This document shows, piece after piece, positions 33,259-40,656 of a DNA stretch of 64,000 nucleotides. Every line of letters starts with the position of its first letter. The stretch's first letter is position 1. The notes beneath the pieces are model-generated. The model was not told where the DNA came from. It was given only the letters and a program-made list of their open reading frames with translations, and made no database searches. The position numbers and the translations under genes were made by a program. This DNA comes from Paraburkholderia kururiensis (GTDB lineage Bacteria; Pseudomonadota; Gammaproteobacteria; Burkholderiales; Burkholderiaceae), in contig NZ_CP139965.1 in assembly GCF_034424375.1 (NCBI RefSeq), positions 5,456,001-5,520,000 of the forward strand, read 5' to 3'.

Positions 33259-33519
33259 ATGAACGGGACAAACCTGCCGCACCCCGCGCCTGCCACGGCG
33301 AGCGAGATTCGCGACATCGTCGGGCGCGTGGAAGACGACGTCGTGGCCCAGATTCTGGAGATCGGTCCGACGGGCGCCGAGGTGCTCGACGCCTGCACCT
33401 GGCTGCGCTCGGACGAACGCCGGCAGCAACGGCTCGACCACGAACTGCACGGGCGCGCGGCGCGCGTGCTGGCGATTCTCGAAGCGGCGCTGCCCGATAG
33501 CGAAGACGGCGAGCCGTGA
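33259..33519 (+). CDS. Hypothetical protein, 86 residues
   Basis: A small acidic, probably all-helical protein (EIRDIVGRVEDDVVAQILEI, then LDACTWLRSDERR). An AGGGAGA-type ribosome binding site precedes the ATG. The helix pattern could be a regulator, but no family is recognised. It is divergent from the 140-residue gene. Confidence 0.55.
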   Translation: MNGTNLPHPAPATASEIRDIVGRVEDDVVAQILEIGPTGAEVLDACTWLRSDERRQQRLDHELHGRAARVLAILEAALPDSEDGEP

Positions 33520-33808
33520 AAGCGGCGCGGCCCGTAACGTGCGGAGGCGGACGGTAAGAGCCGGGGCGCGCCACGTAAGCGTCGATAACATCCGGAAAGG
33601 GGGCGCCATGATCCCCGCGTTTATTGCGGCTTCGGAAGCGTCACCGCTGACCGACCATGGCGGCAAGCGTGAAACGCGTCCTTCTGCGGCGAGACAGCCG
33701 GCAAGCGGAGCGCGGCACGCCAGCCGTTACACCGTCTGTGCGCCGTGTGCGTGTTACATGCCGGTTATGTGTGTTACGTCGATTACTCTCCGAACCTGAC
33801 CGCTACCC
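33520..33808. other. Spacer with no supported gene
   Basis: A plus-strand frame at 33539-33799 has low-complexity arginine-rich start and no family resemblance; nothing else is seen. Confidence 0.4.
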
Positions 33809-34327
33809 ATGCAAGCCGATCTTCACTTCTCCCTGTCCCAGTCTCAGCGCGACGCGGTAGACGTCGCACATGCACGCGCCGCGCGTCCCGCGCAGCTCGC
33901 GCGCCGCATGGCGGCGGCCGTTGCCGCGTCGTGCGCGCTCGGCCTCGCCGTCGCGCCGGCCTTGGCCTATGCCGACCAGGTGCCCGACACGTGTGCAGCG
34001 CTCGCGCACGTCGTCTCCACGCGCGACTTCCAGACGCTGCGCGGCCAGACCGGCGGCATGCTGACCGACGCGCCGTTCCTCGGCGACTGCCGTGCCGCCC
34101 GCCACGTCTACGACTGCCGCTTCGCCGCGCACTGGGGCCCGGACGGCGTGGTGAACGACCCGCTCGAAGAAATGGGCGCCGACATCGCCGCGTGCTTCAG
34201 CAACGTCGTGCACGACGTGAACACGCCGACGCGCCAGCATTTCACGGTCCGCAGCGACAACGGCCCCGTGAGCGTGACCGCGAGCGTCGACGGGCCGCGC
34301 ACGCTGCATCTGCGCATCGTCCGCTGA
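33809..34327 (+). CDS. Secreted hypothetical protein, 172 residues
   Basis: An exported protein of unknown function. A basic N-terminal extension is followed by a signal peptide core (MAAAVAASCALGLAVAPALA) with cleavage likely near ALAYA; if translation starts at the internal ATG at 33908 the signal peptide would be conventional. The mature part has four cysteines (TCAAL, GDCRAAR, YDCRF, AACF) that may form disulfides. No domain recognised. Stand-alone gene. Confidence 0.65.
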   Translation: MQADLHFSLSQSQRDAVDVAHARAARPAQLARRMAAAVAASCALGLAVAPALAYADQVPDTCAALAHVVSTRDFQTLRGQTGGMLTDAPFLGDCRAARHVYDCRFAAHWGPDGVVNDPLEEMGADIAACFSNVVHDVNTPTRQHFTVRSDNGPVSVTASVDGPRTLHLRIVR

Positions 34328-34396
34328 GGACGGCGGCGCTTGCGCAGCGGGTTGGCGTGGCGTGTCCGCCGGGAGTGTCCCTATGAGGTGCGCGTG

Positions 34397-35005
34397 ATGG
34401 CGACGGCAGTGAGAAGCGTGCCGCCAGGCGGCTTACCGGCGGGCAGCGGGCGGCGACGCCGCTGCGCGATGCCCGGTGCGTCCCTGCTGCTGGCTGCGTT
34501 GCTTGCCACGCCGTGCTTCAGCGCGCTCTCCGGTTGCGCATGGACGCTGATCTCCGCCGCGGACGCCGCGGGCTCGCTCGTGCAGGCAGGGTTCGCTGCG
34601 GCCGCGAATTTTCCGTCGGCGACCTACGTGAACGGCAATCCGGCCACGCTGCACACGGTGTGCATCGAGCTGAACCAGAACGTCTCGCTGGGCGATTTCG
34701 TGCCCGCGCTGCAGTACGCGTTGCGCAAGCGCGGCGTGATGTCGGAGGTCTACAGTCCGGGCACGTCGCCGCTCACCTGCGAAGCCACGCTCGTCTACGC
34801 GGCGACCATGGAATGGGGCCACCGTTCGTTCAGCGACGAATGGACCGCTTACCTCTCGGCCATCGACCTCACCCTCATGCGAGGCGGTCAGGTGCTCGTG
34901 AATGCGCGCTATGAAACGCGCGGACTGAACACGGACCGCTTTTCGAGCCCGAGAACGAAGCTTGGCGCGCTCGTCGACCGGATGGTCGTGGCGCGCACCG
35001 ATTGA
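34397..35005 (+). CDS. Putative lipoprotein of unknown function
   Basis: About 202 residues. A long hydrophobic signal (GASLLLAALLATPCFSALSG followed by C) ends in a lipobox-like LSGC. The mature part carries a predicted alpha/beta domain (HTVCIELNQNVSLGDFVPAL, YAATMEWGHRSFSDEWTAYL) that resembles small DUF4136- or TolB-like lipoprotein domains in style, without a firm match. A very strong terminator follows. The ATG at 34397 is chosen over the upstream start at 34340. Confidence 0.65.
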   Translation: MATAVRSVPPGGLPAGSGRRRRCAMPGASLLLAALLATPCFSALSGCAWTLISAADAAGSLVQAGFAAAANFPSATYVNGNPATLHTVCIELNQNVSLGDFVPALQYALRKRGVMSEVYSPGTSPLTCEATLVYAATMEWGHRSFSDEWTAYLSAIDLTLMRGGQVLVNARYETRGLNTDRFSSPRTKLGALVDRMVVARTD

Positions 35006-35132
35006 CCGAACCTGATGCGGCGCGCGCGGCACCGCGCCGTGCGCCGCATCGAGCGGTATCTGTGCCGAATGAGGCACGCGTACCGGAACGTCCCTCGTAG
35101 GCCTGCCTGTGCGACCGGGCAGGCCACACTTC

Positions 35133-35170
35133 GGGGTTCTTCACTACCACAGTGAAGAACCCCTTTTTTT
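35133..35170 (+). terminator. Strong Rho-independent terminator
   Basis: A 13-bp perfect stem: GGGGTTCTTCACT (35133-35145), loop ACCAC, AGTGAAGAACCCC (35151-35163), then seven T residues. It ends transcription of the lipoprotein gene. The reversed structure may also work for the convergent phosphatase gene. Confidence 0.9.
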
Positions 35171-35179
35171 CATTGGCGC

Positions 35180-36241
35180 TTACACCACGAGCTTCGCGCG
35201 CAGCGTATCGATCACGCCCTGGCTCAGGCCGAGCCCCGACGTGAGATAACTGTTTAGGGTTCCGAAGCTTTGCTGCATCTGGTCGAACGCGGCTTGCAGC
35301 ACGTCGGGCTGCGCCTGGTAGAGCGGCGCGGCGCGAGTGGCCGCCGTGCTGTCGGTGCGGCGCGCGAGCGCGTCGATGCGCGCGGAAATGGCCGCCGCCG
35401 CATAGGTGTTGGTGAGCAGATAGTCCTGCATGATCACGTCGAGCGGCACGTCCGCAATCGCGAGCAGCAGCGCCGCGGCCCAGCCCGTGCGGTCCTTGCC
35501 TGTCGACCCGTGGAAAACCTGTGGTCCCGCGGTGTTGGCGAGCTGCGTGAGGAGGGCGCCGAAGCGCGAGCGCGATTGCGCGTCGATCACGAGCCGCCGC
35601 TCGGCCTCGCTCATCCACGCCACGGCTTCGGCTTCGCTCGCGGGGCGAGCGGCGCTCACGTCGATGGGCGAGATGTCGAGTTCGCTGCGCACGGCGCCAT
35701 AGGGCAGCCGGTCGGGCTGCGCGTCGACTTCGGCTGCCACGCGCAGATCGTAGACGTGGACGATGCCGAGGCGGGCGAGCGTCGCCGCGTCGGCGTCGTC
35801 GGGCGAGAGCGCGCCGCTGCGGTAGAAGACGCCACGCCGCGTGCGACGGCCGTCGGTCGTCGGATAGCCCGCACCGGAGCCGCTCACGTCGCGGAAATTT
35901 TCGACGGAGGTGAGCTGGACCGCTGCGGGCACGTCCGTCGTATCGCTGCCGCCGCAGGCCGACAGCAGGCACGCACCGAGGCCGGAGAGCGCCACGGCGC
36001 GCGCGCTGCTCTTCAGGAACGCGCGGCGCGTGAGCCCGTGCGGCGGAATGGGCAGCGGCGGGCGGCCCCCGTGCGTGCGCAGCGCGGGCGCATATGAGCC
36101 GTGCAGCGAAGCGTCGAGCGTGGGCATGAACGCGGGGTGCAAGGAAGCGTTGCGCGCAGGTTCGTGCGGCGTGTCCGTGTGAAGCGGCATGGAGGAAGGC
36201 GGTGAGGCGTGGAAGGCAGCGTCCATGGCGGGCCCGTTCAT
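35180..36241 (-). CDS. Tyrosine-phosphatase-family Tat lipoprotein, catalytic Cys replaced
   Basis: A 353-residue exported protein of the bacterial tyrosine/lipid phosphatase family (NFRDVSG signature at 115-121). A long proline/histidine-rich leader precedes a twin-arginine motif (TRRAFLK, R72-R73), a hydrophobic core and a lipobox LSAC with C96, so it is probably a Tat-exported lipoprotein. The P-loop reads FHGSTGKDRTGW: R251 of the CX5R motif is present, but position 245 is Gly rather than Cys. By known chemistry this should abolish cysteine-phosphatase activity, so it may be a pseudophosphatase that binds a phospho-ligand. The ATG overlaps the histidine kinase stop (ATGA), linking it to signalling. 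Confidence 0.8.
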   Translation of the reverse strand: MNGPAMDAAFHASPPSSMPLHTDTPHEPARNASLHPAFMPTLDASLHGSYAPALRTHGGRPPLPIPPHGLTRRAFLKSSARAVALSGLGACLLSACGGSDTTDVPAAVQLTSVENFRDVSGSGAGYPTTDGRRTRRGVFYRSGALSPDDADAATLARLGIVHVYDLRVAAEVDAQPDRLPYGAVRSELDISPIDVSAARPASEAEAVAWMSEAERRLVIDAQSRSRFGALLTQLANTAGPQVFHGSTGKDRTGWAAALLLAIADVPLDVIMQDYLLTNTYAAAAISARIDALARRTDSTAATRAAPLYQAQPDVLQAAFDQMQQSFGTLNSYLTSGLGLSQGVIDTLRAKLVV

Positions 36242-37599
36242 GCGGTTGCGAGCCGGGTGCCGGCGCGTGAGTTGTCGTGTTGCGTCGGGCGGCCCGCAAG
36301 GGCGCGCGGCGTCTGGGCGGGAACGGCGATGCGCACGGCAAGCCCGCCGCCCGCCGCGTTTTCGATCACGCAGCGGCCGCCCAGGTCGCGCGCGAGCCGC
36401 GTGACGATGGCAAGCCCGAGGCCGCAATGACCGTCGCCCGCGCGCGCGGGATCGAGCCGCACGAAGGGCTTCAACGCGTCTTCGATGCGCGCGGGCGGAA
36501 TGCCGCGCCCATGGTCGCGCACTGTGAGTACCCAGTCGTCGCCGTCGCGCTGCGTGCTGATCTCGACGGGCGGCTCGCCGTGTTCGAGCGCGTTGTCGAC
36601 CAGATTCGTGGCGAGCCGGTCGATGAGCGTGCGCGGCAGGCGGAACGCGGGGCCGGCGGCGAGCGAGAGCACAAAGAGCGGCGCATCGTCGTCTTCGGGC
36701 AGCGAGAACTGCTCGGCGAGGAAGTCGTCCACGCCTATGTCCGGCCCGGCCGCGGGCGCGCTCGCCGCGAATTCGAGGAACTGCTGGACGATGCGCGTGA
36801 GCGAATCGATGTCGCGAATGAACTGCGTGCGCGTTTCCTCGTTGCCACCGGCGGTCACGCTCGCGCGCAGCTTGAGGCGCGTGAGCGGCGCCTTCAGGTC
36901 GTGCGCGATGCCGGCCAGCATGACGGCGCGCTCGTCGTCGGTCTCGTTGATCTGCTGCATCATCTGGTTGAATGCGCGGATCAGGTCGCGCAACTCGCGC
37001 GGCCCGCGCTCCGCCACGGGCGCCGCGCGCCGGCCGCCGCCGAAATGGCGCGCCACCTGGGCCACGCGCGAGAGTGGCCGCTGCAACTGCCACGCGGCCA
37101 CGAAGGAGAGCAGCAGCGCGCCCACCAGCATCGACACCGACTCCACGAGGATGGGCTTGGGCGGCGGTAGGTCCACGGGCGTCACGATCCAGTTGCTGCT
37201 GTCCGGATAACGCACCCAGAGGCGCACGGCGTGCTGCGCCTCGCCATCCACGGCGATCTGCACGCCCGCGGGCAAGTCGGCGGCGAGCTTGCGCGCGAGC
37301 ACCGCGATGGGCGTGGAGGCGGGGTTTTCGAGCTTCACGCTGGCCGGCATGTTCCACGTGGGCACGAGATGGGTGTGCAGCGCGGGCGCGAGATGCGCGC
37401 CGTGGGACGTGTCGCTGTGCACGGCTTCGAGCACGAGCAGCAGGCCGCGCGCGTAGCCGTCCGCGTCGTGATGGCGGCGCTGCGCCGTGAGCACGGCGAA
37501 CCAGCCCGCCTGCACGGCGAACAGCACGATCATGGAAATGAGCGCCATCCTGCCGAACAGCGAGTCGAACGGAATCTTGAGAAAGGCTCGCTTGTTCAT
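36238..37599 (-). CDS. Two-component sensor histidine kinase (EnvZ-like)
   Basis: A 453-residue inner-membrane sensor. TM1 (about 18-38) and TM2 (about 152-170) flank a periplasmic domain of about 110 residues, then a HAMP domain (PLSRVAQVARHFGGG), HisKA with phospho-accepting H233 (GIAHDLKAPLTRLKLR) and HATPase with N box (LATNLVDNALEHG), G1 (RDHGRGIP) and G2 (GHCGLGLAI). Translationally coupled to the downstream phosphatase-like lipoprotein. Its probable partner regulator lies upstream in the opposite direction across a 374-base intergenic region, an uncommon layout. Confidence 0.9.
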   Translation of the reverse strand: MNKRAFLKIPFDSLFGRMALISMIVLFAVQAGWFAVLTAQRRHHDADGYARGLLLVLEAVHSDTSHGAHLAPALHTHLVPTWNMPASVKLENPASTPIAVLARKLAADLPAGVQIAVDGEAQHAVRLWVRYPDSSNWIVTPVDLPPPKPILVESVSMLVGALLLSFVAAWQLQRPLSRVAQVARHFGGGRRAAPVAERGPRELRDLIRAFNQMMQQINETDDERAVMLAGIAHDLKAPLTRLKLRASVTAGGNEETRTQFIRDIDSLTRIVQQFLEFAASAPAAGPDIGVDDFLAEQFSLPEDDDAPLFVLSLAAGPAFRLPRTLIDRLATNLVDNALEHGEPPVEISTQRDGDDWVLTVRDHGRGIPPARIEDALKPFVRLDPARAGDGHCGLGLAIVTRLARDLGGRCVIENAAGGGLAVRIAVPAQTPRALAGRPTQHDNSRAGTRLATA

Positions 37600-37973
37600 C
37601 GGGGACAGAAGGGCGGGCAGGAAAGCAGACCAGCGGCCGGACCGGCGTGGCCGCGAGGCATGGCAGACGCCGGAATCGACACGGCCAGATTGTAGACGTC
37701 CATCAAAAAAAGAACCTTGCAGAGTGCCGACAGTGGCGTTACGAATTCTTACGCTCGAATGAGGTTCAGTGAGCCGCGTTGCTTTCCTGAAAGAGCGAGA
37801 AAGACGTGTTAAATGCGCGCGGAAACACTGCATGGCAATGCTCCGCAAAATCGGCATGGCGGGCGGCAGGAGGGGCGCAGTCGCATGCCGCGGCCCGAAA
37901 GGGTCATTACAGGAAATATCTGGAAAGGTTTGGTTGTCGCAAAAACGCGATTTGAGCACTTAGAATCCGTCGC
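37600..37973. other. Divergent regulatory region between kinase and regulator
   Basis: 374 bases without a gene, between two divergent signalling genes. Moderately AT-rich segments lie near 37700-37760 and 37915-37960. No convincing direct repeat for an OmpR-type regulator was found by eye. Confidence 0.45.
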
Positions 37974-38723
37974 ATGACTGAACATGTGCTGCTCGTCGAC
38001 GACGACCCCGTAGTGCGCGATCTCGTGCGCGAATACCTGCAAGGCCACGGCTTCGCGGTGTCCGTGCTCTATGACGGCGCCGGCCTGAAACGCCGCCTCG
38101 AAATGGAGCGGCCTTCCATCGTCGTACTCGACGTGATGATGCCCGAGCAAGACGGCATCACGGCGCTGCGCCAGCTGCGGGCCACGGGCGACAACATTCC
38201 GGTCATCTTTCTTACCGCGCGCTCCGACGTGATCGACCGCGTGGTGGGTCTCGAACTGGGCGCCGACGACTATCTGCCCAAGCCGTTCGATCCGCGCGAA
38301 CTGGTGGCGCGCATCCGCACGGTGCTGCGCCGGCAGAGCACGGTGTCGCCGGGCGCGCCGGAGATTCGTCCTTCGTACCGCTTCGGTCCGTTCGAAGTGG
38401 ATTTCGCGGCGCGCGAACTGCGCCGCAACGGCGAGCGCGTGCCGCTGCGTTCCAGCGAATTCGCCACGCTCAAGATCTTCGTCAAGAACGAGATGACGGT
38501 CATCACGCGCGCCCAGCTCAACGAACGGCTGCGCGGCCACTCGGCCACCTACCGCGACCGCAGCCTCGACGTGTCGATCTGGCGCCTGCGCCGCCTGATC
38601 GAAACCGATCCCTCCGAGCCGCGCTACATCCAGACGGTCTGGGGGCAGGGCTACATCTTCGTGCCGCAGGGCGAGACGGGCGCGGCCGAGCGCTACGGCG
38701 CGGGCAGCCCGGTCGCCGGGTAA
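37974..38723 (+). CDS. OmpR-family response regulator
   Basis: A 249-residue DNA-binding response regulator. The receiver domain has acidic D9-D11, phospho-acceptor D53 (VVLDVMMPEQDG), T81 and K103 (LPKPFDP). A C-terminal winged helix (VPLRSSEFATLKIFVKNEMT to YIQTVWGQGYIFVP) follows. It most likely pairs with the divergent histidine kinase at 36238-37599 and may control the kinase/phosphatase operon. Confidence 0.9.
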   Translation: MTEHVLLVDDDPVVRDLVREYLQGHGFAVSVLYDGAGLKRRLEMERPSIVVLDVMMPEQDGITALRQLRATGDNIPVIFLTARSDVIDRVVGLELGADDYLPKPFDPRELVARIRTVLRRQSTVSPGAPEIRPSYRFGPFEVDFAARELRRNGERVPLRSSEFATLKIFVKNEMTVITRAQLNERLRGHSATYRDRSLDVSIWRLRRLIETDPSEPRYIQTVWGQGYIFVPQGETGAAERYGAGSPVAG

Positions 38724-38804
38724 GCGCGCGGCGCGCGCCGCCGCGTGAGAGGTCGTTGCGATCATTGCGCTGTCACGCGGTGTCCGCTGTTTTCCGCGCC
38801 CGTT

Positions 38805-39491
38805 TCAGAACGTCAGCACGCTCAGGAAGAGATGCTGTAGCCAGCCCACCGTGGTGGAGTCGGTGAGGCTGCCCACGCCCGCCTGTTCGATACGCGCGTT
38901 CGCCACCTTGTTCGAGGCCACGTAGTTGCCGGCCTCGATGTCCTTCGGATTGACGATGCCCGAGAGCCGCAAGTGCTCCTGATTACCGGCCATCGCGATC
39001 ACCTTTTCACCTGCCACCACGAGATTGCCGGCTGCCGTCGTGCCGATCACGGAAACGGCGAGCGTGCCGTCCATGCCCATCGAGTTCTTCGTCGTGCCCT
39101 TGCCCGTGAACGTCGTGTCCGCCGAACCGATGTTGAAAAGGCGCGCGAGCCGCGCGGCGGCGCCCGTCGATTTGTCCGCGGCTTCGGCGCTGATCGAGCT
39201 TGCACGGCTCAGTTCGGTGTCGGCCGAATCGTTGCCCGACCACGATTCCGAGAGGCGAATGGTGAGCACGTCGCCCACGTGCTGGGCGCGCGGCGTCTCG
39301 TAAAGCGCGAGTGCGGTGCCCGGCTGAAAGATCGCGCCCTGCGTGTTGACCGTGTAAGGCTGCGCGACGGTGGGCGGCTGCATCGGCATGTTGACCACCG
39401 AAGGCTGTCGGCTCGACCCGCAGCCCGTAACGAGCCACGGCAACGCGGCAACCGCGACGGCGAGCGGCTTGACGAGGCGCGTGCCGCGCAT
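38805..39491 (-). CDS. flgH: Flagellar L-ring protein FlgH
   Basis: The outer-membrane lipoprotein of the flagellar basal-body L ring. The 228-residue protein starts at the ATG at 39491, giving a signal peptide with lipobox LVTGC. FlgH landmarks include FQPGTALALYETPRAQHVGD, VLTIRLSESW, the NSMGMDGTLAV/SVIGTTAAGNLVV block and HLRLSGIVNPKDIEAGN. No flgI, flgG or other flagellar gene is adjacent; the neighbours are a response regulator and small unknown genes. It may be a second flgH or a displaced one. Confidence 0.9.
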   Translation of the reverse strand: MRGTRLVKPLAVAVAALPWLVTGCGSSRQPSVVNMPMQPPTVAQPYTVNTQGAIFQPGTALALYETPRAQHVGDVLTIRLSESWSGNDSADTELSRASSISAEAADKSTGAAARLARLFNIGSADTTFTGKGTTKNSMGMDGTLAVSVIGTTAAGNLVVAGEKVIAMAGNQEHLRLSGIVNPKDIEAGNYVASNKVANARIEQAGVGSLTDSTTVGWLQHLFLSVLTF

Positions 39492-39922
39492 GGGGCGCAG
39501 GTGGCACCCGTGATGCCGCGCGGGGCGGCCAACGGTGGGACGGAAACGGAACGACGCGATCATGGCTGCGGACCTGGATGACGGCTCAATAACGAACATG
39601 AGCGAACACGAGCGAACACGATGTAGCGATGGCCAGACGATACGGCGCACACGACTGCGGCAATGCGCTGAATACGCCCGGCGGCGCGCCCGGTTGTTAT
39701 CAGAGCTTGCCGGCGCGTTGCGGAACCTTGCGTGGGCTTGCTCGGGCTTGCCGTGTCTTGCGAATTATTGCGACGGGCGACCGGCGGCGGGGCGAATGCG
39801 GCGTCGGTGAATGACGGCAAGGCTGCAAGAAGGCGGGCGCGACCGGACCGTTGCGCCTCACCATGAAACCCGTCCACCTTTCGCCCATACACCGATTCAG
39901 TCGACCGCGTCAGTCGACCGCT
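39492..39922. other. Gene-free spacer with short tandem repeats
   Basis: About 430 bases without a credible gene. It contains GAGCGAACAC twice in tandem (about 39600-39620). Three copies of a CAGTCGACCG/CAGTCGATC unit (39897-39931) run into the 3' end of the next minus-strand gene. No terminator seen. Confidence 0.45.
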
Positions 39923-40159
39923 TCAGTCGATCACGTCGGCGCACGTATCGAACGGCACGGCCGCGGTGTGGCCCACGACGGGAACCACCTTCAGCGTGGC
40001 CGCGACCACGCGGCACGGCAGGGCCGCGACAGCGCAGCCGTCGAGCGGGAACGTGGCCGCCGCCACGGCGAGCCACGCGCCGCATCCGCGCACGGTGCGC
40101 AGCAACGGCCGGAGCCGGCTGCGCCATCCGCGCGACCGTGCCGGAACAGCTGTCACCAT
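39923..40159 (-). CDS. DUF6726-type small lipoprotein
   Basis: A 78-residue protein with a hydrophobic leader ending LDGC and the closing pattern CAVAALPCRVVAATLKVVPV followed by PFDTCADVID, which I recognise as a small Burkholderiaceae-specific family (DUF6726). Probably a lipoprotein; function unknown. A three-fold tandem repeat (39897-39931) begins just beyond and overlaps its last codons, each copy offering a TGA. Confidence 0.65.
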   Translation of the reverse strand: MVTAVPARSRGWRSRLRPLLRTVRGCGAWLAVAAATFPLDGCAVAALPCRVVAATLKVVPVVGHTAAVPFDTCADVID

Positions 40160-40166
40160 GAGCCGC

Positions 40167-40382
40167 TCACGCGGTGGTATCGACGTTCGAGCCGACCATC
40201 GAGCTGGTGCGGGCTTTGTGCGTGGTGTCGGCGGCGGGCTCGGCGGCCGCTTGCGTGGCGGTGCCGGTGCGCGCGCCGGTGCGGTTGCCCATCCTGGCCG
40301 GCGTGGTCCCGGCGGCAGCGGTCGTGCCCGCGGCCTCGTTGAGGTTCGGCAAGTGGGTGGACGGAAGGTTGGTCAGTTGCAT
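40167..40382 (-). CDS. Small low-complexity hypothetical protein, 71 residues
   Basis: Starts MQLTNLPSTHLPNLNEAAG and is then rich in Ala and Thr with two TxxMG/RTGxRTGT-like segments. No signal peptide or membrane helix, no family. A GGAG lies about ten bases before the ATG. It runs in the same direction as the small lipoprotein gene, seven bases upstream of it, so the two may be co-transcribed. Confidence 0.45.
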   Translation of the reverse strand: MQLTNLPSTHLPNLNEAAGTTAAAGTTPARMGNRTGARTGTATQAAAEPAADTTHKARTSSMVGSNVDTTA

Positions 40383-40587
40383 GAGGGCTCGCTCCGATGG
40401 TTGAACGTTGATGCGCGAAACACGGCGACAGGGGACGGCACCGTATTTCGCGCTCCGATCTTCGCGTGCGAGGCGCCGCGCCGAAACGCGCGGCACAGCG
40501 TGTTTTTCGCGAGCCCTTACCAAACCTTAGCGGCGTACCGCGTGACGGATGCGCGCAGGCGCATTACGAGCGTCGACCCGGCGCAAA

Positions 40588-40612
40588 CAAAAAAGGGCAG
40601 CCGAAGCTGCCC
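40588..40612 (-). terminator. Rho-independent terminator of the phosphoesterase gene
   Basis: On the minus strand GGGCAGC, loop TTCG, GCTGCCC, then a T-tract (plus-strand 40612 down to 40588). It lies 45 bases after the stop of the phosphoesterase gene. Confidence 0.85.
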
Positions 40613-40656
40613 CGAAAGGTTGCGCGTAACGCGCATTGCTGCTGCTTGAAGAAACC

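Noticed and set aside
36242..37357. Fusion of the phosphatase-like protein with an upstream 370-codon extension
   Set aside because: The extension is an out-of-frame reading of the histidine kinase gene; the real start is at 36241 with an ATGA overlap.
37600..37959. N-terminal extension of the histidine kinase by 120 residues
   Set aside because: The extra sequence is low in conserved features and would place a basic, cysteine-containing stretch before the normal first membrane helix; the ATG at 37599 gives standard architecture.
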